Notes: generated by a model not told the origin, from the letters alone. A stretch of 23,768 nucleotides of DNA from Gracilaria domingensis (GCA_022539475.1 VCMS01000367.1:1-23768), one strand, 5' to 3'. Positions 1 through 8,028 are shown, counted from the first letter of the stretch. Numbers and translations are program-made.

Positions 1-279
1 GACAGTGCACATCGGTGAAGAGTACGCAGCGCAGCGGAAAGTAAGATCATTTCAGCTGCTTTCCGAGTACGATGATATGTGGGGGACGCGACAGCCTTGG
101 GAAAATCTCGGCCGGCAAAACATCCGGCATTGAACTAGATCCTGATGCCCGTCGAGTGCACAAGCCCCCGTACGATTCCGGTCAGAAGCCGAGAATGGGA
201 GAAGGAGCAGTCACAAAGATGTTGAGGGAAGGAATAATGTTGAGACCGTCTTCGGGCCAGAGTTGGGCTAGCCGCCGTC

Positions 280-820
280 GTCAATCGCCTTGAACGAAGA
301 TTCTGGCGCCTGGGCTTGTATCTGATTAACATGAAAGCTCAACGCCCGTCACGAGTTTCGTGACTCTTACCCGATAAACCACGGATGGATGAATGGCATT
401 GATTCACATGGAGACGCAAGAGTGGTTCTCTAACCTTGACGCGCCAACCTCGGGGTATTGGCAAAGCTGGGAATTAGACTAAGGCTGAATAGGGACAAAA
501 CTCTTTCAACCTCCCACGTGGGTTCTCTCACGCTTTATCACCGCCATTTTGGTTATCGACACGACGCCGCCCCTGCGACGTTTTCAAAGAGCTATGATGT
601 CAATCCTGAATAAGGTTCGTTCGCAATTTTGCTATCGTGTACGTCGACGATGATCATCATCTCACTCAGTGCTCCGTCACGGATCTATTACGACACTAGC
701 TAAGTACTGATCTAGCTCCAAATCGGAATATGACACTGAAGTTGAAGAGGTGCTTTTCTTCCAGTCAGCAGTTGATTACCTGGGACATGTGATCCGGAGC
801 CGGGCACGCTTCAAGTGGCC
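280..820 (+). pseudogene. reverse transcriptase remnant (chromovirus copy 1)
   Basis: Translating across frames gives typical Ty3/gypsy reverse transcriptase blocks. A segment resembling R-D-S-Y-P-I-P-R lies at about 350-390, and the catalytic Y-V-D-D box is intact at 640-651, followed by a hydrophobic stretch. A D-Y-L-G-H-V-I motif lies near 770-795. The enzyme would copy element RNA into cDNA in cytoplasmic virus-like particles. The frame is interrupted at several points by one-base gains or losses, so the segment cannot encode an active enzyme as written. Copy 2 carries the same blocks at 20600-21130 but has lost the Y-V-D-D box. Confidence 0.8.
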
Positions 821-1059
821 GTCGAAGACGCTGTGACGCTGGGTGATCAAAAGTCTAAACACCACGGACACGAGACCGACTCCGGGCGTTCCTAGCGTCT
901 CTCAATGTCTACACGACGCTTCGTGCCGGAACTTTGCAAGATCGCCCAGCCCCGCTGAACGCGGAAGCTTTGCACGAAGGACCAACGCTGGGTCGCCTCG
1001 AACCCGTTTTTCGAAGAAGAATATGGAGAGAGTTCCGAAAACTGAAGAAGAGGCTCACC

Positions 1060-1480
1060 TCCCTCCAATTCTTTTTACCGAACCCGGAAGCCGCTACATC
1101 TTTTGGAGACGGCGCCTGTGGACCGTCAGTCGGAATGTACTCTGCTACAGCGGCAAGAAGACGAAAAGACGTACGCCCAATCCGGATACTGGAGCCGTTC
1201 GTCTATTACCGCGGCGGAAAGGTAATTACAGCCCTCTGAGGCGAGAGTGACCTGCCATCCGTATGGACATGCTACTTCTCACAGGCCATCCTGGACCAGG
1301 AAAGTTTTTGTTCGTTCGACTCACGGATCACACGCTTTGCGCATGGCTCTCAATATAACCGCGCTAACGGGAAGATCTCGCGAGGCTGGGTCCTTACGCT
1401 CGCAGAGTTTTTGACTTTGTAGGTGCACTACCGACCCGGCAATAAAACATCTTCTGCGAGCAGTGTCACGGATGCCGACC
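1060..1480 (+). pseudogene. RNase H remnant (chromovirus copy 1)
   Basis: Frame-hopping translation shows the usual Ty3/gypsy RNase H landmarks: a segment reading Q-E-D-E-K-T-Y-A-Q-S near 1155-1185, a T-D-H motif near 1323-1332 (the catalytic Asp region), a T-G-R followed by a leucine-rich stretch at about 1360-1410, and V-H-Y-R-P-G-N-K at about 1421-1445. In the intact element this domain removes RNA from the RNA:DNA hybrid. At least four frame changes occur in 400 bases. The order and spacing match the RNase H region of copy 2 at about 21330-21760. Confidence 0.7.
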
Positions 1481-1639
1481 GATCGGAATGATGAGACGAC
1501 CTTTGCAGAGGATGAATCCGCCATGCCTGTTATAGAAGAGCATGGGACGGCGAACACGGCATTGTGTGGCAGATGTCCTCGTTAACGGAGAATTCATCAA
1601 GGACGCGCTGATCAACTGGCCACATTCACCCGAGACGGT

Positions 1640-2640
1640 GAGCCCTTGCATGTATTCACAACCGTCCCGGAGCAACCTGACGTCACTCCGATAACGGTTG
1701 AAGAGTTCATTGCCGCCCAGGCGAGGGACCCTTTCTGCAAAGCTAAGGCCGAATCCGTCGGAGATCCTAAGTCCCAGTTTGACTACAACCGTTCCGGGAT
1801 ACTGTGCAGAATATCACCGATCGACGGAGCAGTACAGAGAGTCGTACCGGAGTCCCTACGGGAAAGAGTTCTTGAACTCGCTCATTTCCAACGCTTGGCT
1901 GGACACCCCGGTGCAATCAAGATGTACTACACCCTACGTCGGGATTTCTACTGGCCACTCATGTCGCAGCATGTATTTGAGACCGTCTCTCGGTGTGAAC
2001 CGTGTCGAGCCGTTAGCGGAACTCATTTCAGGAACCAAAAATACTTGAAGTTGTTCCCGGCAACGGGTCCCTTCGAGTTTGTGGCCATGGACATACTCGG
2101 ACCATTGCCGAAAACCGGACGCGGAAAGAGATACATATTGGTGATAACGGGACCGCTTTACTAAGCTCACTCGAGCCATACCGCTGTCGGACACGAAGGC
2201 CGCTGATATCGCTATCGCGTTCCTCGAGAATTGGGTCTACCTTACGAGATTCCTACTTACCTCCTCACCGACAATGGCCCGCAGTTCGTCGCCAAGTACT
2301 TCGAGTCGCTCTCTGCTGATCTCGGTATTACGCACGCTCTCACGACGGCATATCATCCGCAGACGAACGGGCAGGCCGAAAGGTTCAATAAGGTTTTGGT
2401 GAACGCTTGCGGCATTACGTAGCAGAGCACCAGAAGGACTGGGATAAGTTGGTCCAGCCGTTGGTGTACGGGTACAACCTGCAGGTTCACCTCTCAACCG
2501 GATTCACTCCCTTCGACCTCTCTCTTACGCGGCACCCTCCCGGGATCGTGCTCGACGAGCCTACGTCAGCTCTCCCGCAAACGGCATCTCTCCACCCGAC
2601 AACGGCTGAGACCGTCGCGTAACACGGGCCCGAATATCGG
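1640..2640 (+). pseudogene. integrase, zinc-binding and DDE catalytic domains (chromovirus copy 1)
   Basis: The first 525 bases are open in one frame and carry the H2C2 zinc-binding domain: His in L-A-H-F and G-H-P-G, Cys in R-C-E-P-C (about 1876-2010). The rve catalytic core follows. The first Asp is in V-A-M-D-I-L-G-P (about 2082-2105), the second in L-T-D-N-G-P-Q-F (about 2263-2287), and the Glu in N-G-Q-A-E-R-F-N-K (about 2365-2391). The second Asp and the Glu are separated by 35 residues, the D-35-E spacing of the family. Frameshifts near 2150, 2230 and 2405 split the domain into open pieces. Integrase would insert the cDNA into the host chromosome. All three catalytic acidic residues survive although the frame is broken. 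Confidence 0.88.
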
Positions 2641-2693
2641 AACTAATCAAGCTAGCCTACACCAAATTAGGCAAAGCGCAGGAGCGCTACAAA

Positions 2694-2915
2694 GTGTCCT
2701 TTGATTCCCGGATACGGTACACTCCAACCTTTAAGGAAGGGGATATGGTTTACTTGGACGCTCCGCCTCGGAAGAAGAATTCAACTGAGTACGAGGATAT
2801 CGTCAAGAAACTGCTGCCGGCTTCGGAAGGTCCGTATAAGGTCGTTCGTGTTACCGACACTACTGTCACACTGGATATTGACGGGTTACACGATATTGTT
2901 AGTATTGACGAGTGA
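2694..2915 (+). pseudogene. integrase C-terminal (GPY/F-type) domain remnant
   Basis: This open stretch reads F-K-E-G-D-M-V-Y-L-D-A-P, then K-K-L-L-P-A-S-E-G-P-Y-K-V-V-R-V. This is the pattern of the integrase C-terminal SH3-like/GPY domain found between the catalytic core and the chromodomain in chromoviruses: a G-D-x-V strand followed by the G-P-[YF]-K-V turn. It ends at a TGA at 2913-2915, and the chromodomain segment continues at once in another frame, so a one-base indel near 2912 separates two parts of one protein. Confidence 0.8.
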
Positions 2916-3451
2916 CGGCGGCGCCCGCTCCTGTTTCCGAGGAGAGCGCAACCCCCGCCCCCGTCACCGATTCTAGTTCCGAATCGGCCACCCCTCCTAT
3001 TTCCGAAGAGAGGGAGAATATGGCTGATAAAACCAATAATGGAAGAGCCGCTACGGAACCGAACGCTCGCCCAGAAGCGCCGCACTCGGAGGCCACGCCT
3101 GCACAGCCGCTGGAAGAACCCGCTCCGGTTGAAGACAGTACCTCCGATACGCCGCTCGCTGCACACGCGACTCCGCCTACATCTCAGCCGACCACGGCTT
3201 CTACTCACCCAGAGACGGAAAAAGAATGGGTCGTGGAGAAGGTCACCGGCCACGGTACAGCCGAAGACGGTGAGGAGCTCGTACGAGTGAAGTGGTACGG
3301 TTTCAAGAAGTCTACATGGGAACCGAGCCGCAACATTCCACACAACTTTGTAGAACGGTACTTCCGACGAACGGCTCGCGAGGACGCATCGCAACCTAAG
3401 AAGGGGGGTACGAAACGCCAAACACGGAAGCAAAGAATCCTGAAACGGTAG
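2912..3451 (+). pseudogene. chromodomain tail of the chromovirus polyprotein
   Basis: The 179-residue open segment begins with a GTG that has no claim to be a start. It is the C-terminal end of the pol polyprotein. Residues 1-104 are a low-complexity Pro/Ala/Thr/Ser/Glu linker. Residues 105-153 form a chromodomain: W-V-V-E-K-V, then E-L-V-R-V-K-W-Y-G-F, then S-T-W-E-P and an N-I-P helix. The tail after residue 154 is basic (several K/R-rich clusters). In characterised chromoviruses this domain reads histone marks and steers integration to heterochromatin; that role is inferred here. The aromatic cage positions W107, W128/Y129 and W136 look preserved. The segment is uninterrupted, and it ends with TAG. 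Confidence 0.85.
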
Positions 3452-4174
3452 TCCGCCTCCAACATTCTAGAAGCGTTTCTCCGAATCCCGGCATTGGAAA
3501 GCGACAACAGCTGGCGCGGGTTACTATTGTGCTCACCATCACATTCATGAAGCACAGAATGTAACAACAACATTGAGAAACAACCCGTATATCGGAACAG
3601 ATTGAGAAAAAAGCAACCCGGACAGCTTTACAGCAATGTGCTCAACGCGCGGCACACACGGGGGCGCCCAGCATGGACGCGGCACACGCGGGGGCGCAAA
3701 GCAAGGACGCGATGCACGCGGCGGCTCCCAGCAAGGACGCGCCACGCCACGGAGAGCGACAGTACCATGCGCGCATGCTCTCTAGGCCCGTATACAGCAG
3801 GGAGCGTCTGGAAGCGCCAGAGGCTACTTGCAAGGATAATCAAAATATTTGTTGGGGAAATTACCCCTCCGCAAACGGTCAAAAACGGCGATTACTTGTT
3901 TGCCCGATATCTCGGAAACGAAGCCGTTTCAGAGGCTGAAAACACGCGATTTGCGCTCCTGGCGCGCTCAAAATACTTAGGATTTTTTGAGTGCCAGCGC
4001 GCGCGCCCTACGCGTATTACTGGCAACCGATTCGGCTACTAAGCGCACAATGGATGCATCTCAGTACGGCATTCTTCGAAAAATCAATCGTTTATTTCGT
4101 GTACATCGCTGTGCATTGCTTTGCGCAATGCAACCAAACTTGACCACGCAGTCGAGCTTGAGGTCCAGAAACAG
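3452..4174. other. no gene recognised; transposon flank with GC-rich repeat
   Basis: No protein family is recognisable here. The stretch contains a 30-bp tandem repeat (listed separately) and a 17-bp motif at 3982-3998 that recurs at 9952-9968. An LTR of copy 1 would be expected just after 3451, but no part of this stretch matches the LTR pair at 6256 and 16118. Confidence 0.5.
3648..3750 (+). repeat. 30-bp tandem repeat, three full units plus a partial fourth
   Basis: Units start at 3648, 3678, 3708 and (partial) 3738. Each begins CGCG, has a GGGGGCGC-like or GCGGCTC core and ends in CCAGCAAGGA or a close variant. The 30-bp period keeps frame, so the plus strand encodes a ten-residue Arg/Thr-rich repeat in an open stretch at 3602-4042. 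No known protein is suggested. Unit 1 and unit 2 differ at a handful of positions and unit 3 is more diverged. Confidence 0.9.
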
Positions 4175-4503
4175 CTACGATTGCGGAACGTCCTTCGCTT
4201 CCGGTATTGGAGACTGCGGTGGCGTGACCGTTGGGTACAAAGCAAGTTCTGGTTTGAGTGCTTCGCCCGTCCATGGCTCCAATCGAAACGTATCTGTCAC
4301 ATCCTCAATGAGGCTTGCTTGCGCCCCTTGGAGGATACCATCCATCGCGTTGCACATGTCGTTGTGGACATCTATCGCACGCCTTGCAAACCGGTCACGG
4401 AACTCGCTGAACTGGCTCGCGTACTCTCGCAATCGAGATGCGCTCCCAGCCCATTCTTTGGCCCGTTGGAGAGCCTGTACCGCACTATTGGATCGCGGCA
4501 AAC
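4175..4503 (-). pseudogene. probable C-terminal continuation of the 4372-6054 gene in a shifted frame
   Basis: Minus strand, ending at a stop at 4175. It reads as an Ala/Arg/Glu-rich amphipathic helix (A-L-Q-R-A-K-E-W-A, then S-R-L-R-E-Y-A, then F-S-E-F-R-D-R-F-A-R-R), which looks like real protein. The long frame it overlaps becomes Ser/Arg/Gly-rich noise at the same place. Joining the two frames needs a one-base change between about 4504 and 4512, within the codons for D-D-A-R-G. A sequencing error, a real frameshift or a small intron would each explain it. The joined product would be about 620 residues. Confidence 0.5.
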
Positions 4504-6054
4504 CGAGCCTCTCGCATCATCATTCAGCGACTGCAGCGCAGTGGCAACAGCCGCATCGGTCTCATCTTCATCCGCTGTCTCGGGCTTGTTTGTGTGAGGA
4601 AGCTGTAGACTCGAAGGCTGCCCATTCTTGTCGGCTCCTGCTGCGACTTGCGTCCTTTGAACTTCATTTTCTGGAGCTTCGATGTTCGGACTTGAAACTG
4701 GAACTGCAGTTTGAAGGTCCTCCGTATTGCCTTCCAAAACGGATTCTTTCGGGAAGACCTGCGCAGCCGCAGTTATGACCGGATCAGAATCAAGCAGCAC
4801 TGAGCGAAGAACAGGACCGAGGTGCCCACCAGGTAGTGACTCCTTTACGAACCCTGCCGCCCTCGGAAAGTATAGTTGAACGCTCTTCCTAGGAGCATCC
4901 ATCCATTCCGCCTCGGGAAGGTACGGAGGGTTGTGCAAGTACTCTTTCCCATCATCTCGCATCACAGGATGTCGAGGGATGTCCGGAAAACTGTCGGAGT
5001 CGTAATCATACCAAAGAAAGCCCGGTCTTGGAGTCCTGTCCCAATCGATCTGACAGACGTAGTCAAGGAGAGAATCCGCTTCGGAAGCCTTGAACTCCGT
5101 TCCTCGAACAATGTTTTGAACTCCGACGTCACGGATTAAACGCACTAGCTCAGGTGGGAGGCGAAAGAGACGCCCTGCGGGGCAATTCAAATCACGATCG
5201 TGACCAAGTCTCCAGTCGCTAAACTTGAGCTGCATGCGCATACCGTATCGGGCGGCAAAAAGAAAGCTCAGGAATGCCAAGACGATCCACTCCGCGTTCA
5301 GTACCTGCCACGCAAGGGTGGCAAGGCGGTTCTCGGTCAGTAACAACGCGGAAAAGTAGGAGATGATTGTTGGCGTCGGCACGCAGAGATACCGACTCAC
5401 CGCGAAGACACCCGATTCCGGAATTGTGACATAACGACCTTGGCGCAAAGGGCGAAGCAGATCATGGAATTCTTGGTTGTGCCAAGAGAAGAAGAAGCCA
5501 TGGCCGTCCCGGATGCGAGCTTCGGTGCTAACGTCATCGCCCCAGTGGTCTCGATTCGAGAAGAAGTATATCTCATCGAACGGCGGTGTCCACGCTACCA
5601 AGCCGAGGATGTTATGACCAGGAGGAGGGAAGTGTCCTGCGGCAACCGAAACGGAGGGATCTCCAAACTGAGCGCGAAGCAGGAGTAGTATCGCGACCAG
5701 GCGGCTTTGGTATTCTCGCTCCGGCAGACAACGGACCCATGGCATATCCGTTGGAAGACCAGGATCCAGGCGGACACCGATGTCGGAATGAAGAGGATTA
5801 ACTCGCATGTGGGCCCACCGCGCTTTCCAGGCACCATCACGGAGGCGTTTGTTGCTGGAGAAGTACCCCCTTTCGGGATTCGATGGTATTGCTGCAAACC
5901 GCTGAGCGTCGAAGAATTCCCCGCCAAGGGATACATAATGATTAACCGAGTACGGTAGTGCCACTGAGCGCGCGCCAACTCGGTTGCGGTTGCCTAAGCG
6001 TCGATGCTCAAACTCCGTATCCGGACTTACCCATTGGTTACCACTCTGAGGCAT
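4372..6054 (-). CDS. unrecognised protein, about 560 residues in the long frame
   Basis: This is a long open frame on the minus strand. The frame is open up to 6144, but its first codon there is TTG; the first ATG is at 6054-6052 (M-P-Q-S-G-N), so I start it there. I do not recognise a family. The first half is rich in aromatic and basic residues, with P-P-F-D-E-I-Y-F-F-S and W-H-N-Q-E-F-H-D-L-L segments. One hydrophobic stretch, I-V-L-A-F-L-S-F-L-F-A-A (about residues 257-268), is borderline for a membrane helix. An acidic patch, D-Y-D-S-D-S-F-P-D, follows about 90 residues later. The last third is acidic and low in complexity. The final 45 or so codons before the stop at 4372 look like a shadow frame: real coding seems to pass into another frame near 4508 (next entry). 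It lies alone between two transposon remnants, so it may itself be transposon-borne or a decaying host gene. Confidence 0.6.
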   Translation of the reverse strand: MPQSGNQWVSPDTEFEHRRLGNRNRVGARSVALPYSVNHYVSLGGEFFDAQRFAAIPSNPERGYFSSNKRLRDGAWKARWAHMRVNPLHSDIGVRLDPGLPTDMPWVRCLPEREYQSRLVAILLLLRAQFGDPSVSVAAGHFPPPGHNILGLVAWTPPFDEIYFFSNRDHWGDDVSTEARIRDGHGFFFSWHNQEFHDLLRPLRQGRYVTIPESGVFAVSRYLCVPTPTIISYFSALLLTENRLATLAWQVLNAEWIVLAFLSFLFAARYGMRMQLKFSDWRLGHDRDLNCPAGRLFRLPPELVRLIRDVGVQNIVRGTEFKASEADSLLDYVCQIDWDRTPRPGFLWYDYDSDSFPDIPRHPVMRDDGKEYLHNPPYLPEAEWMDAPRKSVQLYFPRAAGFVKESLPGGHLGPVLRSVLLDSDPVITAAAQVFPKESVLEGNTEDLQTAVPVSSPNIEAPENEVQRTQVAAGADKNGQPSSLQLPHTNKPETADEDETDAAVATALQSLNDDARGSVCRDPIVRYRLSNGPKNGLGAHLDCESTRASSASSVTGLQGVR

Positions 6055-6224
6055 AGCTGTGAGGAACCGTTGCGGAGGAGGAGACAGGATTTGTTTAGAA
6101 AAGCAAGAGCTGGCGGCACCGGAAGTCGGAAGTTTTATGAGCAAAAAACAAGGCGAACTGGGTGGGGCACTGTATGATGTAGATCCCGAAATCGGATTTA
6201 GCGTTTTTGAGGGAATCGTTGTCC

Positions 6225-6254
6225 GAGGACGGACAACAAGCTAAGAAGGGGGGT
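6225..6254 (+). other. pol C-terminal tail with polypurine tract before an LTR
   Basis: The tract CTAAGAAGGGGGGT (6241-6254) sits one base before the LTR that starts at 6256, the position of a plus-strand primer (polypurine tract). In frame, the preceding codons read E-D-G-Q-Q-A-K-K-G-G-P and stop at TAA 6258-6260, inside the first bases of the LTR. The same 14 bases occur at 3396-3409 in the chromodomain tail of copy 1, also preceded by CGAGGACG, where the protein reads E-D-A-S-Q-P-K-K-G-G. This links the LTR to a chromovirus-like element. Confidence 0.65.
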
Positions 6255-6255
6255 C

Positions 6256-6803
6256 CGTAAGATACTGTGCCGTGACGGTTGCAGTGGTGGCACTGTAAGG
6301 AAACCCGCTCGTCGGATGACATTGTTGTAGTAGATATAGTAGTAGTAGTAGTCCACGTGTATGCCGGTGGCAGCTAGTGCCCCGTGATCGGTAAGTCGTA
6401 CACGTGTGTGGCGACGCCAGACGAGGTATTTATTTTCGCCAGCTCGGCTGTAGCCACCATGACAGTAAACCAAGGTGCTTCCTACTAGGTTCTTCGTCTT
6501 GTTTCCCGTGGCACGGATCCTAAGTCGTAGTAGGAACCCAGCTTGTCTAAGACCTGCACAGGCTGTTCTGCGGCGATATCACTACCGTTGCACCGGCTCT
6601 CTGGCTAGGCGCGTGGTACCTTTCTGGACTGCGCGTGTCTCCGTACTCGGTTTCACCACAGAGTGCCGTGGACTACTCCGCACCTTCAACGACCGTCTTT
6701 TCCGACTCGGCAGCTCACACGGCCTTACACCCCGTGTGCCGCGCATCCACACCACCGTTCCCGGACATTCTCTTGAGTAGTCGCTCGCGCGCACTATCTC
6801 ACA
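6256..6803 (+). repeat. LTR, copy A (548 bp), probably a 3' LTR remnant
   Basis: Homologous over its length to 16118-16848. It begins CGTAAGATACTG (the other copy has the canonical TG) and ends ATCTCACA (the other copy ends ATCTCAACA), giving TG...CA ends. It contains a short TAG-repeat tract (about 6328-6352), a GGTATTTATTTT motif that could serve as a TATA element (about 6424-6435) and conserved blocks through CCTGCACAGGCTGTTCTG. A polypurine tract lies just upstream. No target-site duplication is visible (GGGTC on the left, TGGGA on the right), as expected if the internal region to the left is mostly lost. Confidence 0.8.
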
Positions 6804-7260
6804 TGGGACTCGGAGGCGGAGTCGGAGGCATGTCGGACTGGGAGTTCATTGCAAGTGTTCGATTGTTTTTGTGTGACGATAAAAATGGAAGATGGGGCGG
6901 AGAACTGCTGGGGTAAAGAGTGATACTTAAGTACAAACGGTTGGGAAGCGCAGAACGAGAACATGGTTCACTTTGTGAAAGTGAGCGAAATGTATGATAT
7001 GTGATTGTACTGAATGAATGATAGGGCTTGTATGAGACGACAAGCCACAAAGTGTGATGATGTTTTATGAAAAGTAGGTAGAAGAGTAGAAAGTGTACAA
7101 TGAATGAAACTGATTTCGAACCTGAGTTGTAAAGTAGTTGTAAAGTACGAGTTACAGGGAGCTTGAATACAGGATGAAAGGAGCCATTTTGGCTTCATAA
7201 ATGACGTGAACGGGTTCTATAGGTTCACTCGGATTGCCATAATCTTCTTTTTTATTGAGG
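6804..7260. other. intergenic, purine-rich upstream region of the epimerase gene
   Basis: No gene is seen. The plus strand is rich in G and A, with repeated GGAGGC/GGAGTC motifs just after the LTR (about 6810-6835). A short inverted repeat, GTGAAC ... GGTTCAC, lies at about 7205-7228, some 30 bp upstream of the TATA box, and could be a protein-binding site. That role is inference. Confidence 0.4.
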
Positions 7261-7268
7261 TATAAAAG
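7261..7268 (+). promoter_or_regulatory. TATA box of the epimerase gene
   Basis: TATAAAAG lies 63 bp before the ATG at 7324. A start of transcription about 30 bp downstream would leave a 5' leader of about 30 nt, consistent with a compact genome. Confidence 0.6.
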
Positions 7269-7323
7269 GGGGGTGTGTCTGGGAAGGACGGGTTTGGCGT
7301 TACTGAAGTTATCGATGTTCAGT

Positions 7324-8028
7324 ATGGATTCTCGTTAAATTATAGCGCCATCAATTTTGGCTTCAGACTTTCCTCGCCTTTTAGATGAAGCGAGTGCAAT
7401 GGAAGAGGCTGGAGCGGAGTGGCTGCATGTAGATGTAATGGATGGTCATTTTGTGGCGAACCTTACTGTTGGACCGCCTGTTGTGAAAGCGTTGCGGAGG
7501 CATACGAAATTGTTTTTGGAATGTCATCTGATGGTATCAGATCCTGGGCGCTGGATAAAAGACCTTGCAGAAAGAGGCGCAGACGGAGTCACATTTCATA
7601 TCGAGAGTGTGGCTAAGGGACTAGAAAAGTGCGAGGTACCAACTGAGGAGGAGAACGTGGTGTTGAAGGAATTATGTAACCGAATTAAAAGGATGGGAAT
7701 GCAGGTTGGAGTTACGTTGCGCCCGAATACGTCTATAAAGGTCGTAGAAGCACTTATGAAGGAAGGAGTTGTAGACATGTTATTGTTGATGACGGTGGAG
7801 CCAAGGTTTGGAGGACAGGCGTTTATGGAGGGTGTTCTTGATAAGGTGCGACATGCAAGGGAGTTGTATTCAAGAATAGGGATACAGGTGGATGGGGGTA
7901 TTGAACTGAGTACTGTGAAAGCAGTAGTGAAGGCCGGTGCAAACATTTCAGTTGCAGGATCTGCCATCTTTGGCTCGAGTAACCCAGCTGATGTCATAGC
8001 TGGTTTTCGAAAGGTTGGTCAGAGATAG
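7324..8028 (+). CDS. RPE: ribulose-phosphate 3-epimerase, cytosolic type, with in-frame TAA at codon 5
   Basis: This encodes D-ribulose-5-phosphate 3-epimerase, which interconverts ribulose 5-phosphate and xylulose 5-phosphate in the pentose phosphate pathway. From codon 6 the frame reads I-I-A-P-S-I-L-A-S-D-F, the typical N-terminal block, then L-H-V-D-V-M-D-G-H-F, C-H-L-M-V, T-F-H-I-E, M-T-V-E-P and Q-V-D-G-G. Metal and catalytic positions are present: Ser10, His35, Asp37 and Met39 match human numbering if the ATG at 7324 is codon 1, with His68 and Asp190 the counterparts of human His70 and Asp175. The total of 234 codons fits the family's roughly 220-230 residues. Two oddities: codon 5 (7336-7338) is TAA, and the phosphate-loop G-F-G-G-Q reads R-F-G-G-Q (Arg161, AGG at 7804-7806). 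No introns interrupt the remaining frame. It ends with TAG. Confidence 0.92.

Larger units (their letters stand above)
1..3451 (+). mobile_element. Ty3/gypsy chromovirus, copy 1, 5' end outside the window
   Basis: This is the 3' part of an LTR retrotransposon of the Ty3/gypsy chromovirus type. In order it shows reverse transcriptase (about 280-820), RNase H (about 1060-1480), integrase zinc-binding and catalytic domains (about 1640-2640), an integrase C-terminal domain (2694-2911) and a chromodomain (2912-3451). This RT-RH-IN-chromodomain order is diagnostic of chromoviruses. The reading frame changes many times through single-base indels, so no intact polyprotein exists. The whole segment is paralogous to 20338-23720. 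No LTR could be recognised directly after the chromodomain, so the 3' end is either lost or too diverged to see. Confidence 0.9.

Noticed and set aside
2750..3433. 227-codon minus-strand frame
   Set aside because: Antisense to the chromodomain segment, which has a clear domain on the plus strand.
3987..4778. 263-codon plus-strand frame
   Set aside because: Mostly antisense to the minus-strand gene and its C-terminal continuation; Ser/Arg/Leu-rich without motifs.
6328..6352. TAG microsatellite as a separate feature
   Set aside because: It lies inside both LTR copies at the same place and is part of the LTR.
7322..7345. 24-nt intron in the epimerase gene
   Set aside because: It would bypass the TAA, but it is far shorter than most spliceosomal introns and would discard the I-I-A residues of a perfectly conserved block. 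Kept only as an alternative to be tested with RNA reads.
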